Shown here: piece after piece, positions 8,622-18,624 of the stretch
Layout of the letters: each line of letters begins with the position of its first letter
How positions within the stretch are numbered: the stretch's first letter is position 1
NCBI RefSeq assembly: GCF_000091545.1
Contig: NC_006461.1
Location: forward strand, 1,052,468-1,116,467
DNA from: Thermus thermophilus HB8
GTDB lineage: Bacteria > Deinococcota > Deinococci > Deinococcales > Thermaceae
DNA: 64,000 nt
Direction of reading: 5' to 3'
The notes under the pieces: generated by a model
Told to the model about the DNA's origin: nothing
Database searches by the model: none
The model's input: the letters and a program-made list of their open reading frames with translations, nothing else
Program-made: the position numbers and the translations under genes

Positions 8622-9560
8622 GTGGTACGGGTAGGACGAAGGAGCGCCACCTTTTACCCGCCGGAAGGGGCCGCCGCCCTCATCGGAGACTTCACCGACT
8701 GGGAGAGGAACCCCATCCCCCTCGAGGGCCCCCTCACCCTGGAGTTCCCCGAAGGAGCGTACGTGGAGTACGCCTTCCTGGACCGGGAGGGAAGGCCCTT
8801 TCCCGACCCCGACAACCCCGAGAAGGCCGAAAACCCGTGGTGGAGCTATCCCAGGGCCATAAAGCTTCCCGGCTTCCGCTACGAGGCCCCGCCCGCTCCC
8901 AAGGAGGAGCCCAAGGTGCACCGCCACCGCCTGGGGGAGAGGCGCTTTTACGTGGCGGAGACGGGGCCCTCCCCAAAGGCCACGGTGGTGGCCCAGGACG
9001 GGGTGGCCTTCTACCGCACCGCGGGGTTGCACAAGGTGGCGCGGGCGCTCTTTGAGGCGGGGGAGATTCCCCCGGTGCGCCTCGTCTTCGTGGAACCCAT
9101 AGACCGGAACACCGAGTACCGCTTCAACGAGGCCTACGAGGCGGAGTTCCACCGGGTGCTGGAAGAGGTGGAAGGGGCCTACGGCCCCCTGAACGAGCTG
9201 GTCCTGGTGGGGGCCTCCTTGGGGGGGCTTTTCTCCTTGTGGCAGGCCTGGAGGCACCCCGAGCGCTTCCCCAAGGTCCTCGCCCTCTCCCCCGCCCTCA
9301 AGGCCCACCCCGGGGGGAAAGACGCCTACCGGGACGAGGAGTGGCTTCTTGCCCGTTACGCCGAGGCCAGGCGCCTTCCCCGGGTCTACGTGGAGGTGGG
9401 GCTTTTGGAGTGGCTTTTGGGGCCCAACCGCCGCCTCGCCGCCCTTTTCGCCGACAAAAAGGTCCCCCACGCCTACCGGGAAAGGCCTTCGGGGCACAAC
9501 TGGGTCACCTGGAAGCAGGCCCTGGCCCCGGGGCTGCGCTACCTCTTGGGGCCGCAATGA
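8622..9560 (+). CDS. Esterase (Fes-like alpha/beta hydrolase with N-terminal Ig-like domain)
   Basis: The 312-residue protein begins with a CBM48-like beta sandwich (ATFYPPEGAAALIGDFTDWE, residues 9-28, resembling the glucan-binding fold of branching enzymes). An alpha/beta hydrolase domain follows, with the nucleophile elbow GASLGG near residue 196 and a final histidine in SGHNWVTW. This order matches the enterochelin esterase/IroE-type putative esterases. The natural substrate is unknown; siderophore esters or acylated sugars are possible. The GTG start sits 6 nt after TAGAGT. The stop overlaps the following TerC gene (ATGA), so the two are probably coupled. Confidence 0.72.
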   Translation: MVRVGRRSATFYPPEGAAALIGDFTDWERNPIPLEGPLTLEFPEGAYVEYAFLDREGRPFPDPDNPEKAENPWWSYPRAIKLPGFRYEAPPAPKEEPKVHRHRLGERRFYVAETGPSPKATVVAQDGVAFYRTAGLHKVARALFEAGEIPPVRLVFVEPIDRNTEYRFNEAYEAEFHRVLEEVEGAYGPLNELVLVGASLGGLFSLWQAWRHPERFPKVLALSPALKAHPGGKDAYRDEEWLLARYAEARRLPRVYVEVGLLEWLLGPNRRLAALFADKKVPHAYRERPSGHNWVTWKQALAPGLRYLLGPQ

Positions 9561-10231
9561 GCGGAGAGGACCTCCTGGTGCTTTTCTCCGTGGCGGCCCT
9601 CGAGGTCCTGCTCTCCGGGGACAACGCCCTGGTCCTGGCGGTGATGGTGCGGCCCCTCCCTCCCCACCTCCGGGCCCGGGCCCTCCTCTACGGCCTGCTT
9701 GGGGCCTACCTCCTTAGGGGCCTCGCCCTCCTCTTCGCCGTCTTCCTGATCCGGCTCTGGTGGGCCCAGGTCCTCGGGGGGCTCTACCTCGTCTACCTCA
9801 TGGTCCGGCACTTCCGCAACCACCCCGAGGGGAAGCCCCTCCCCGAGGCCTCGGCGAAGACGTTCTGGCGGGTGGTCCTCCTGATCAACCTGGTGGACCT
9901 GGCCTTCGCCGTGGACTCCATCCTCGCGGTGGTGGCCTTCTCCAAAGACTTCCTCCTCGCGTTCCTCGGGGTAGCCCTGGGGATCCTCTTCATCCGCCTC
10001 CTGGCGGGCTCGGTGGTGGTCCTGATGGAGCGCTTTCCCGGGCTGGAGAAGGTGGCCTACGCCCTGGTGGGCTGGGCCGGGGTCAAACTCTTCCTGGAGG
10101 GCACCCACACCCTCGCCCACCTCCTCCACCGCCCCGGACTCGCCCTCGCCCTCCCCAAGGCGGTCTTCCGGGGAGGGACCTGCCTCATCCTCACCGTAGG
10201 GGGCCTCCTCGCCTTCCGCAAGGATGCCTAA
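9557..10231 (+). CDS. TerC/Alx family integral membrane protein
   Basis: This 224-residue protein has about seven hydrophobic segments. It carries the two acidic membrane motifs of the TerC family: LEVLLSGDNALVLAVM near the N-terminus and LINLVDLAFAVDSILAVVAF in the middle. The paired aspartates are thought to bind or move metal ions; Alx-type members are linked to manganese export. ATG 9557 overlaps the upstream stop codon. The 3' end overlaps the methyltransferase gene by 8 nt, making a three-gene rightward run. The metal specificity cannot be read from sequence. Confidence 0.85.
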   Translation: MSGEDLLVLFSVAALEVLLSGDNALVLAVMVRPLPPHLRARALLYGLLGAYLLRGLALLFAVFLIRLWWAQVLGGLYLVYLMVRHFRNHPEGKPLPEASAKTFWRVVLLINLVDLAFAVDSILAVVAFSKDFLLAFLGVALGILFIRLLAGSVVVLMERFPGLEKVAYALVGWAGVKLFLEGTHTLAHLLHRPGLALALPKAVFRGGTCLILTVGGLLAFRKDA

Positions 10232-10749
10232 GGACTGGGACGCCTTCTACCGCAACGCCCCGGAAGACCGCCCCCCGGCCTTCGTGGTGCGGGCCTACGG
10301 CCCCTTCGTCCCCCAGGGTCCCGTGTTGGACCTGGCGGGGGGCCTGGGGCGGAACGCCCGTTACTTCCTGCAAAGGGGCCACCCCGTGGTCCTGGTGGAA
10401 AGGAGCCGGGAAGCCCTAAGGCGGCTTTCGGGCACGCCGGGCCTTACCCTGGTGGCCCTGGACCTGGAAGGGGCGGACGCCCCCCAAAGCCTCCCCCAGG
10501 GGCCCTTCGCCGGGATCGTGATGGCCTACTACGTGAACCGCCCCCTCCTCCAAGGCCTCGCCCCCCTCCTCCTCCCCGGGGGGCTGGTGCTTGTGGAGGG
10601 CTTCTCCCGGAAGGAGGCCCTGAGGCGGGGAAGGCCCCATAGTCCCTTCTACTGGGAAGGGGAAGAACTCCTCACCCCTCCCCCGGGCCTGGCCTTAAGG
10701 GCCTTTGGGGAGGGGTGGATGGAAGGGTACCGGGTCTACGCCGTCTACC

Positions 10750-10760
<11 letters not shown>
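10224..10760 (+). CDS. Class I SAM-dependent methyltransferase
   Basis: At 178 residues this is a small Rossmann methyltransferase. Motif I is PVLDLAGGLGRNARYFLQRG (about residues 33-52), the acidic residue after strand two is in VVLVERS, and motif IV corresponds to GIVMAYYVNR. The nearest familiar relatives are TehB-like methyltransferases, which fits the TerC neighbour because both families were first named from tellurite resistance loci. That shared context is suggestive only. The last 11 nt overlap the convergent EtfD-like gene. Confidence 0.72.
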
Positions 10761-12735
<1,975 letters not shown>

Positions 12736-12762
12736 GGGCTCCACCTCCTTATACTCGGTAAA

Positions 12763-12790
12763 AGTTTACCCCATACCCCAGGCTTGGCAA
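12763..12790 (-). promoter_or_regulatory. Promoter of the EtfD-like gene
   Basis: Reverse-strand TTGCCA (12785-12790) and TAAACT (12763-12768) are 16 bp apart. The -10 box lies in a dyad, GGTAAA/TTTACC (12758-12771). A leader of roughly 20 nt would include the strong Shine-Dalgarno before 12735. Confidence 0.45.
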
Positions 12791-12809
12791 GAGCGTACAA
12801 TGGCCTGCC

Positions 12810-13013
12810 ATGGAGACGGCGGCCTTTCTCCTCATGGCTTTCTTCGGGCTTCTGAACCTCTGGGTGTTCCATCGCTTCCGCAGGCCCCTCCTGCCCCTGG
12901 TGGCGGCCCTCTTCGTGAGCTTCTTCGCCTTCTTCCTTTCCCCCATACTCGGCCTTGTCGCCTTCCTCGTGGGCCAGACCCTGGCCTTTTACGCCGCGGG
13001 AAAGAGCCGATAG
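12810..13013 (+). CDS. Small two-helix membrane protein, unknown function
   Basis: This 67-residue protein consists of hydrophobic segments (AAFLLMAFFGLLNLWVF, and LFVSFFAFFLSPILGLVAFL) joined by a basic turn, ending in GKSR. I do not recognise a family. The ATG follows a TACAAT hexamer by 8 nt without a ribosome site, which agrees with a leaderless start. Its 3' end overlaps the convergent PAP2-like gene by 25 nt. Its third-position GC bias resembles that of neighbouring genes, which supports coding. Confidence 0.55.
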   Translation: METAAFLLMAFFGLLNLWVFHRFRRPLLPLVAALFVSFFAFFLSPILGLVAFLVGQTLAFYAAGKSR

Positions 13014-13444
13014 GCCCCAAGGGCCACAAGCCCCCCGATCAGGGCCCCCACCGCCACCTCCAGGTAGGTGTGCCCCAAAAGCTCCTTCAGGGGGCCCCGC
13101 TGGGGACCCAGGCGGATCACCTGGCCGAGCTCCTCCATGAGCTGGTTGAGGAGCTGGGCGTGAAGCCCCGCCGCCCGGCGGATCCCGGCGGCGTCGTACA
13201 TGACGATGAAGGCGAAGACGGCGGCCACGGCGAAGAGGCTGGTGTCAAACCCTTCCCTGAGGCCCACGCTCACCGCGAGGGCGCTCACCGTGGCGGAGTG
13301 GGTGGAGGGCATCCCCCCGGTGTCCAGGAAGCGGTGCCACTGGAAGCGCCCCTCCAGGAAGTAGTAGAGGAGGAGCTTGAGGGTCTGGGCGGTGAGGTTG
13401 GCGAGGACCGCCGTCCAGAAAACGGCGTTAGCCAGAAGCTCCAT
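12989..13444 (-). CDS. Divergent PAP2 family (DUF212) membrane protein
   Basis: The 151-residue protein shows the DUF212 signature: an N-terminal LTAQTLKLLLYYF, then DTGGMPSTHSATVSALA, where PSTHSA is the phosphatase-like motif, and later VMYDAAGIRRAAGLHAQ. Family members are acid phosphatase/vanadium haloperoxidase-related proteins of unknown substrate, probably acting on lipid-linked phosphates. The gene overlaps the end of folD by 17 nt and is the last member of the leftward housekeeping cluster. Confidence 0.82.
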   Translation of the reverse strand: MELLANAVFWTAVLANLTAQTLKLLLYYFLEGRFQWHRFLDTGGMPSTHSATVSALAVSVGLREGFDTSLFAVAAVFAFIVMYDAAGIRRAAGLHAQLLNQLMEELGQVIRLGPQRGPLKELLGHTYLEVAVGALIGGLVALGAYRLFPAA

Positions 13445-14276
13445 GGCGCCTCAAGAGGGCGGCCTCGAGGGTGTTCCCCATGAGCATGGCCACGGTCATG
13501 GGCCCCACCCCGCCCGGCACGGGGGTGAGGGCGAAGGCCACCTCGGCCACCTCGGGGTGCACGTCGCCGAGAAGCCTCCCCTCCACGCGGTTCACGCCCA
13601 CGTCCACCACGATGGCCCCCTCCCGCACCCACTCCTTCCGCACCAGGTGGGGCCGGCCCACGGCCACCACCAGGACCTGGGCCCTCCGGGTGACCTCGGG
13701 CAGGTCCTGGGTCTTGGAGTGGGCCAGGGTCACGGTGGCGTCCTCCCGCAGAAGAAGCCCCGCCAGGGGCTTTCCCACGATGTTGGACCGCCCCACCACC
13801 ACCACCTCCTTGCCCCTAAGGTCCACCCCGTAGTGCTTGAGGAGACGGACCACCCCTAGGGGGGTGCAGGGGAAAAGCCCCTTTCCCCCGCTCCAAAGCC
13901 GCCCCACGTTCAGGGGGTGGAAACCGTCCACGTCCTTCAAGGGGTGGATGGCCTCGAGGACCCGCTGGGTGCGGATGTGCGGGGGGAGGGGAAGCTGGAC
14001 CAGGATCCCGTCCACCTCCTCGTCGGCGTTGAGGGCGGCGATCCTTTCCAGAAGGGCCTCCTCGGGGAGGTCCTCCGGGTAGACCTCCACCTGGCTTCGG
14101 TACCCCAAAGCCCGCGCCCGCTTGTCCTTAAGCCGCACGTAGGCCACCGAGGCCGGGTCCTCCCCGAGCCGGATCACCCGCAGGGATGGCGTGAAGGAAA
14201 GGCTACGTAGCCGGGCGCGGATCTCCTCGTAGACCGCCTCCGCCGCCTCGTGTCCCGAAAGCACCTGGGCCGCCAC
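13428..14276 (-). CDS. folD: Methylene-THF dehydrogenase/methenyl-THF cyclohydrolase
   Basis: FolD is a bifunctional cytoplasmic enzyme that interconverts 5,10-methylene-THF and 10-formyl-THF. The 282-residue chain has the catalytic region VAYVRLKDKRARALG with the key lysine, ILVQLPLPPH, DVDGFHPLNVG, and the NADP-binding GRSNIVGKPLA. The C-terminal TPVPGGVGPMTVAMLM is diagnostic. It follows nusB without a gap, so the two are likely co-translated, as in many bacteria where folD sits after nusB. Confidence 0.96.
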   Translation of the reverse strand: MAAQVLSGHEAAEAVYEEIRARLRSLSFTPSLRVIRLGEDPASVAYVRLKDKRARALGYRSQVEVYPEDLPEEALLERIAALNADEEVDGILVQLPLPPHIRTQRVLEAIHPLKDVDGFHPLNVGRLWSGGKGLFPCTPLGVVRLLKHYGVDLRGKEVVVVGRSNIVGKPLAGLLLREDATVTLAHSKTQDLPEVTRRAQVLVVAVGRPHLVRKEWVREGAIVVDVGVNRVEGRLLGDVHPEVAEVAFALTPVPGGVGPMTVAMLMGNTLEAALLRRHGASG

Positions 14277-14732
14277 CTAAGCCTCCTTGGCCACCGTCTT
14301 CAGCTCCCCGGCCGCCACCCGGCGGTAGACCCGGGCGAGGACCCCGTTGACGAAGCTCCCCGAGTGCTCGCCGCCGTAGCGGTTGGCGATCTTCACCGCC
14401 ACCTCAATCAAGGGCTCAAAGGGCGTGGGTTCGTAGAGCATCTCGTAGACGGCCAGGCGCAGCACGGCCAGGTCCGTCTTGGCCATCTGGCGGAAGTCCC
14501 AGCCCTCCACCGTCTCCTCGAGCACCCGGTCCACCTCCTCCTGGTGGGCCTTGTACCCCGAGAGGAGGCGCCGGGCGAAGGCCACCCCCTCCTGGTCCAG
14601 GGGCTCGGCGTACCCCTCCTCCTCCCCGCCCATCTCCTCCAGGGCGTGCTGGAAGGCCTCTTCCAGCCCCATCCCCCCCACGGTGTGGGCGAAGAGGGCC
14701 CGCATGGCCAGCTCCCTAGCCCGCCTGCGCAT
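14277..14732 (-). CDS. nusB: Transcription antitermination factor NusB
   Basis: NusB binds boxA RNA with ribosomal protein S10 to prevent early termination of rRNA transcription. The 151-residue protein begins with an arginine-rich RNA-binding helix (MRRRARELAMRALFA) and is all helical. It ends with the typical LIEVAVKIANRYGGEHSGSF and VNGVLARV motifs. It overlaps the Asp23-like gene by 17 nt and abuts folD, so expression should be coupled to both. Confidence 0.95.
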   Translation of the reverse strand: MRRRARELAMRALFAHTVGGMGLEEAFQHALEEMGGEEEGYAEPLDQEGVAFARRLLSGYKAHQEEVDRVLEETVEGWDFRQMAKTDLAVLRLAVYEMLYEPTPFEPLIEVAVKIANRYGGEHSGSFVNGVLARVYRRVAAGELKTVAKEA

Positions 14733-15054
14733 GGTCCTCCTTCGGCACCACCTGGCCCACGGTGACGTTCACCGCCCGCGCCCGCCTCCCCGTGGCCAGG
14801 AAGAGGGCCTCGTCCACCTCCTGCTGCACCCGGGCGGCAAGCTCCGGGATGGCCACCCCGTAGGGCACGGCGAGCAGCAGGTCCACCACAAGCCCCTCCG
14901 GGGTAGATTCCAGCCGCACGGGCCGCCCCCGGCGGAAGACGTCCGCCAGGGAACGGGGGACGGCCTCGAGGGCCCTAACCCCCTCTATCCCCTTCAGGGC
15001 ACAAAGGACCACGGCCTCGAGGGCCTGCTCGCTGATCTCGTAGTCCACCCGCAC
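14716..15054 (-). CDS. Asp23/Gls24 family protein
   Basis: The 112-residue protein matches the Asp23/Gls24 family (YqhY type). It has a start near VDYEISEQALEAVVLCAL, the central GLVVDLLLAVPYGVAIPELA, and the ending RARAVNVTVGQVV. YqhY-type members sit between accC and nusB in many bacteria and have been linked to control of acetyl-CoA carboxylase activity. The same order here supports that role. I chose GTG 15054, preceded by GAGG, because upstream sequence in this frame is accC shadow. The gene begins 10 nt after the accC stop. Confidence 0.85.
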   Translation of the reverse strand: MRVDYEISEQALEAVVLCALKGIEGVRALEAVPRSLADVFRRGRPVRLESTPEGLVVDLLLAVPYGVAIPELAARVQQEVDEALFLATGRRARAVNVTVGQVVPKEDHAQAG

Positions 15055-15064
15055 AGGCCTCAGT

Positions 15065-16402
15065 CTACATCTCCATCCGCCGGGCCACGAAGTTGGTGTA
15101 CACGGCCCCCCTGCGGAAGAAGGCGTTCTGGAGGACCTTCTGGTGGAAGGGGATGGTGGTCTTGAGGCCCGGCCCCTCAATCACCGTCTCGGAGAGGGCC
15201 CGCTCCATGCGCCTTATGGCCTCCTCCCGGGTGGGGGCCCAGACGATGATCTTGGCGATGAGGCTGTCGTAGTGGGGAGGGATCTGGTAGCCGGTGTAGA
15301 GGTGGCTGTCCACCCGCACCCCGGGCCCCCCGGGGAAGAGGAGGGTTTCCACCTTGCCGATGGAGGGCCTGAAGCCCTTCTCCGGGTCCTCGGCGTTCAC
15401 CCGGACCTCTATGGCATGCCCCCGGACCTGGATCTCCTCCTGCTTGAGCCAGAGCTTCTCCCCCTGGGCGATGCGGAACTGGGCCTGGACCAGGTCAATC
15501 CCCGTGATCATCTCGGTAACGGGGTGCTCCACCTGGATGCGGGTGTTCATCTCAATGAAGTAGAAGTTCCCCTCCTTGTCCACCAGGAACTCCATCGTGC
15601 CTGCCGACACGTAGCCCACGCGCTCGGCGAGGCGCCGCGCCGCCTCGGCGATGGCCCGGCGGGTCTCCTCGGGGAGGAGGCTCGGGGCCTCCTCCAGAAG
15701 CTTCTGGTGGCGGCGCTGGATGGAGCAGTCCCGCTCCCAAAGGTGGACCACCCGTTCCCCGTCCCCCAGGACCTGGATCTCAATGTGCTTGGGCTCCTCA
15801 ATGTACTTCTCCAGGTAGACGGCGGGGTTCCCGAAGGCGGCCCGGGCCTCCTCCTGGGCCTGGAGCACCGCCCGCTCCAGCTCCTCCTCCGTGTGGACCA
15901 CGCGCATGCCCCGGCCCCCGCCTCCCGCGCTCGCCTTGAGGATCACGGGGTAGCCGATCTCCTGGGCCGCCCGCTTGGCCTCCTCCACGCTGCTCAGCTC
16001 GTCCGTGCCCGGCACCGTGGGCACCCCCGCCTCCCGGGCCACCTTCCTCGCCGTGGCCTTGTCCCCCAGGGCCTTCATGTTCTCCGGGGTGGGGCCGATG
16101 AAGGTGATCCCGTGCTCCCGGCACATCTCGGCGAAGGTGGCGTTCTCCGCCAGGAAGCCGTAGCCCGGATGGATGGCGTCGGCCCCGGTGACGATGGCCG
16201 CGGAGAGGATGTTGGGGATGTTGAGGTAGCTCTGCCCCGAGGGGGGCGGCCCGATGCAGATGGCCTCGTCGGCGAGGAGGACGGGAAGGCTCTTCTCGTC
16301 GGCGGTGGAGTGGGCCACCACCGTCTTGATCCCGAGCTCCCGGGCCGCCCGGATGATCCTTAAGGCGATCTCACCCCGGTTGGCGATCAGGACCTTCTTC
16401 AT
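15065..16402 (-). CDS. accC: Biotin carboxylase subunit of acetyl-CoA carboxylase
   Basis: AccC uses ATP and bicarbonate to carboxylate biotin on BCCP, the first half-reaction of fatty acid synthesis. The 445-residue protein opens with KKVLIANRGEIALRIIRAARE. It carries HPGYGFLAENATFAE, the glycine-rich ATP loop KASAGGGGRGMRVV, the biotin-site EMNTRIQVEHPVTEM and GHAIEVRVNAEDP. All are intact and the length is standard. Its start overlaps the accB stop by 4 nt. Confidence 0.96.
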   Translation of the reverse strand: MKKVLIANRGEIALRIIRAARELGIKTVVAHSTADEKSLPVLLADEAICIGPPPSGQSYLNIPNILSAAIVTGADAIHPGYGFLAENATFAEMCREHGITFIGPTPENMKALGDKATARKVAREAGVPTVPGTDELSSVEEAKRAAQEIGYPVILKASAGGGGRGMRVVHTEEELERAVLQAQEEARAAFGNPAVYLEKYIEEPKHIEIQVLGDGERVVHLWERDCSIQRRHQKLLEEAPSLLPEETRRAIAEAARRLAERVGYVSAGTMEFLVDKEGNFYFIEMNTRIQVEHPVTEMITGIDLVQAQFRIAQGEKLWLKQEEIQVRGHAIEVRVNAEDPEKGFRPSIGKVETLLFPGGPGVRVDSHLYTGYQIPPHYDSLIAKIIVWAPTREEAIRRMERALSETVIEGPGLKTTIPFHQKVLQNAFFRRGAVYTNFVARRMEM

Positions 16403-16896
16403 ACCGGCTGGATAAGGAAGAGGGGCTGGCCGTACTCCACCGGCTCCCCGTTCTCCACCAGGATCTTCTTGACGATCCCCGAGACCTCGGACTCGATCTC
16501 GTTCATGAGCTTCATGGCCTCAATGATGCAGAGGACCTGCCCCTTCTCCACCCGGTCCCCCTCCTTCACGTAGGGAGGAGCGTCCGGGGCCGGAGCCCGG
16601 TAGAAGGTGCCCACGATGGGGGCCCGGACCTCCACGCACCCCGGGCAGTCGTCCTGGGGCTCCGCCTTGGCCTGGGGCTGGGGCTCCGCCGCCGGGGCCG
16701 CCGGCGCGGGCGGGGGCGGGGCCGGCACCTCCGGGGGGGGCACAAGCACGGGGGCCTGGACCTGGGGGACGCCCACCACCTGCACCTCCCCGCCCCGCCG
16801 CACGGTGAGCTTGTAGTCCGGGGTCTCCAGGGTGAGCTCGTTCACCCCGTGCTCCACCAAGGCTTGCAGGATCTGCTTCAGCTCCTTCGGCGTCAT
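16399..16896 (-). CDS. accB: Biotin carboxyl carrier protein of acetyl-CoA carboxylase
   Basis: The 165-residue protein has an N-terminal helical region (MTPKELKQILQALVEHG), an Ala/Pro-rich flexible linker around residues 60-85, and a C-terminal biotinyl domain. The modified lysine lies in EAMKLMNEI. An extra CPGC pair lies in the sequence DDCPGCVEVRAP before the biotinyl domain. I chose ATG 16896 because GAGGTG lies 5 nt upstream and the peptide then starts like other AccB proteins. A longer frame from 16950 lacks such a site. Confidence 0.93.
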   Translation of the reverse strand: MTPKELKQILQALVEHGVNELTLETPDYKLTVRRGGEVQVVGVPQVQAPVLVPPPEVPAPPPPAPAAPAAEPQPQAKAEPQDDCPGCVEVRAPIVGTFYRAPAPDAPPYVKEGDRVEKGQVLCIIEAMKLMNEIESEVSGIVKKILVENGEPVEYGQPLFLIQPV

Positions 16897-16990
16897 CGGT
16901 GCACCTCGCGGGAAAAGCTTACCCCATACACCCCTTACGGATTTCTGCACCGCATCAAAATCCCGTAGAGGGGGCGGCCCCCCAGGCGGC

Positions 16991-17545
16991 CTAGGCCCGG
17001 CCCACGTACTCGCCGGTCCGGGTGTCCACCTTGATGACCTCTCCGGGTTCCACGAAAAGGGGCACCTGGACCACGGCCCCCGTCTCCAGGGTGGCGGGCT
17101 TGGACCCCCCGGAGACCGTGTCCCCCCGCACGCCCGGGGGCGTGTCCACCACCTTGAGCTCCACCACGGTCGGCGGGGTCACCTTGATGGGCTGCCCCTC
17201 ATACATGTCCCCGAGGGCGGTCATGCCCTCCTTGAAGAACTCCGCCCCCACCACCCGGGAGCGGGGCACGGCGAACTGCTCGTAGGTCTCCAGGTCCATG
17301 AAGACCATCTCCTCCCCCTCCGGGTAGAGGTACTGGAGCTCCCGGGTCTCCACGTAGATGTCCTCCAGCTTCTCCCCGGAGTTGAAGGTGCGCTCCACCG
17401 TGGCCCCCGTCTCCAGGTTCTTGAACTTGGCCACCACCTTGGCGCCGCCGCGGCCCAGCTTCTGGTGCTGGTACTCCACGCACTCCCAAAGGCCGCCGTC
17501 CATCTTCACCTTGGTTCCGGGTCGCAGATCCGTCACGCTGATCAT
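16991..17545 (-). CDS. efp: Translation elongation factor P
   Basis: EF-P relieves ribosomes stalled at proline runs. The 184-residue protein has three beta-barrel domains starting MISVTDLRPGTKVKMDGGLW. The tip loop QHQKLGRGGAKV places arginine, not lysine, at the residue that many species modify, which points to the rhamnosylated or unmodified type rather than the lysylated one. The C-terminal signature DTPPGVRGDTVSGGSKPATL is complete. The gene overlaps the upstream unknown gene by 4 nt and precedes accB-accC, a common arrangement. Confidence 0.96.
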   Translation of the reverse strand: MISVTDLRPGTKVKMDGGLWECVEYQHQKLGRGGAKVVAKFKNLETGATVERTFNSGEKLEDIYVETRELQYLYPEGEEMVFMDLETYEQFAVPRSRVVGAEFFKEGMTALGDMYEGQPIKVTPPTVVELKVVDTPPGVRGDTVSGGSKPATLETGAVVQVPLFVEPGEVIKVDTRTGEYVGRA

Positions 17546-18444
17546 GCCTGTCCCTCCAGTTCCAACACCTGGGGCTTCAGCCCTATTTGGTCAATATAGC
17601 GGAGGTAGTCCGCCTCCCCGAGCTCCCGCCCCGCGAGGGCGACCAGCATGGCCTCCATCACGTTGGTCCCAAAGCTCCGGCCGCCAAGCCTCGGGGTGGT
17701 GGTGACGAGGCGCCTCACCCCCCGCTCCCGGAGGAAGGCCACGTCCTCCTCCGTGGTGGTGTTGGTGATGACCGTCTTGCCCCGCATGTCCTTGGGCATG
17801 TGGCGCCGAACGTAGTGCCAGTCCCCGGCCACCACGTCGGCCCAGGCGTAGTAGCGGGCGCGCCAGTCCTCCCGCACCTCCTCCTGCTTCTTCCCCGTGG
17901 GGTAGAGGACGGAAAAGGGCAGGCGGGTGAAGAGGGGAAGGAGGAGGAAGGCGAGCTTCTGCAGGAAGGAGAGGCTGTAGAGGGGGATGGGCAGACCCAG
18001 GGCAAAGATGAAGTCCCCGTAGAGCACCCTCGCCCCCGCCTCGTCCAAGGCCTCGGCGAGGCCGAACCGGTCCACGGCCGAGGGCAGGAGGACCTTGGTC
18101 TTCCTCCAGTCTATAAGGGAGGCGAGCTCCCGCACCGCCCGCCTCTCCAAGGTGTGCTTGAGGCCGGAGCCGTCCACCACGGGGGTCTTCTTGGCCGCCT
18201 CCTTGAGCCTCAGGGCGTCCCGGATGGCGTACCGCCGCCCTCCGGCGAAGAGGTAAAGGTCAATCCCGCCCAGGCCGATGGCGTCCACCTTGCCGTCCAG
18301 CTCCTGGATGAGGCAGAGGGCCCTTTGGAAATCCCCGTCCGTCCCCCGCCGCTCCAAGAGGACCCGCTCCCCCAAAAGCTCCACCTCGGCCGCGGCGTCC
18401 CGGCGGCTGCTGCCCAAGGAGACGGAAACCACGCGCTTGGCCAC
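17542..18444 (-). CDS. Conserved protein, sometimes labelled quinate 5-dehydrogenase
   Basis: The 300-residue protein begins with AKRVVSVSLGSSRRDAAAEV and contains GKVDAIGLGGIDLYLFAGGRRYAIRDA, VLYGDFIFALGLP and VITNTTTEEDVAFL. Similar proteins in Deinococcus and Thermus have been labelled quinate 5-dehydrogenase, but I see no convincing NAD-binding glycine motif and consider that label weak. The GTG start is 8 nt downstream of a TAAAAT hexamer, consistent with a leaderless message. It overlaps efp by 4 nt, so it probably heads the efp-acc-nusB-folD transcript. Confidence 0.6.
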   Translation of the reverse strand: MAKRVVSVSLGSSRRDAAAEVELLGERVLLERRGTDGDFQRALCLIQELDGKVDAIGLGGIDLYLFAGGRRYAIRDALRLKEAAKKTPVVDGSGLKHTLERRAVRELASLIDWRKTKVLLPSAVDRFGLAEALDEAGARVLYGDFIFALGLPIPLYSLSFLQKLAFLLLPLFTRLPFSVLYPTGKKQEEVREDWRARYYAWADVVAGDWHYVRRHMPKDMRGKTVITNTTTEEDVAFLRERGVRRLVTTTPRLGGRSFGTNVMEAMLVALAGRELGEADYLRYIDQIGLKPQVLELEGQA

Positions 18445-18450
18445 GGGGGG

Positions 18451-18615
18451 CTATTTTACACCCCAAAAGAGTCCGAGGAGAAAGAGGAGGAGGGCGAGGA
18501 GGAAGAAAAGCCAGGAGCGCCCGGCGCCGAGAAGCCGGGCGAGAACCCCGAAGACCAGGGCGCCGAAGGCCAGGGCGAAGAAGAGGGCGGAAAGGTGCTC
18601 CAAAAACGCCCGCAC
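18451..18615 (-). CDS. 54-residue membrane peptide, unknown function
   Basis: A GTG at 18615 opens a frame of 54 residues beginning VRAFLEHLSALFFALAFGAL and ending LLGLFWGVK. It has two hydrophobic helices separated by the polar turn LLGAGRS. The start lies 6 nt after TAGGCT (18622-18627), matching the leaderless pattern seen elsewhere in this window. Its stop codon TAG at 18451-18453 overlaps the TAAAAT -10 box of the next gene. The gene is below common length cut-offs and could be missed. I know no family for it. Confidence 0.5.
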   Translation of the reverse strand: MRAFLEHLSALFFALAFGALVFGVLARLLGAGRSWLFFLLALLLFLLGLFWGVK

Positions 18616-18624
18616 GGCCCAAGC

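Noticed and set aside
8607..9557. Long N-terminal extension of ldh
   Set aside because: The frame is open by chance through the divergent esterase gene. Ldh homologues start at MKVGIVGSG, and a -10 box sits 6 nt before that ATG.
16960..16990. GGGGG-GCCG-CCCCC hairpin after efp as a terminator
   Set aside because: The stem is short and no T-run follows directly. accB lies just downstream in the same direction, so read-through is likely.
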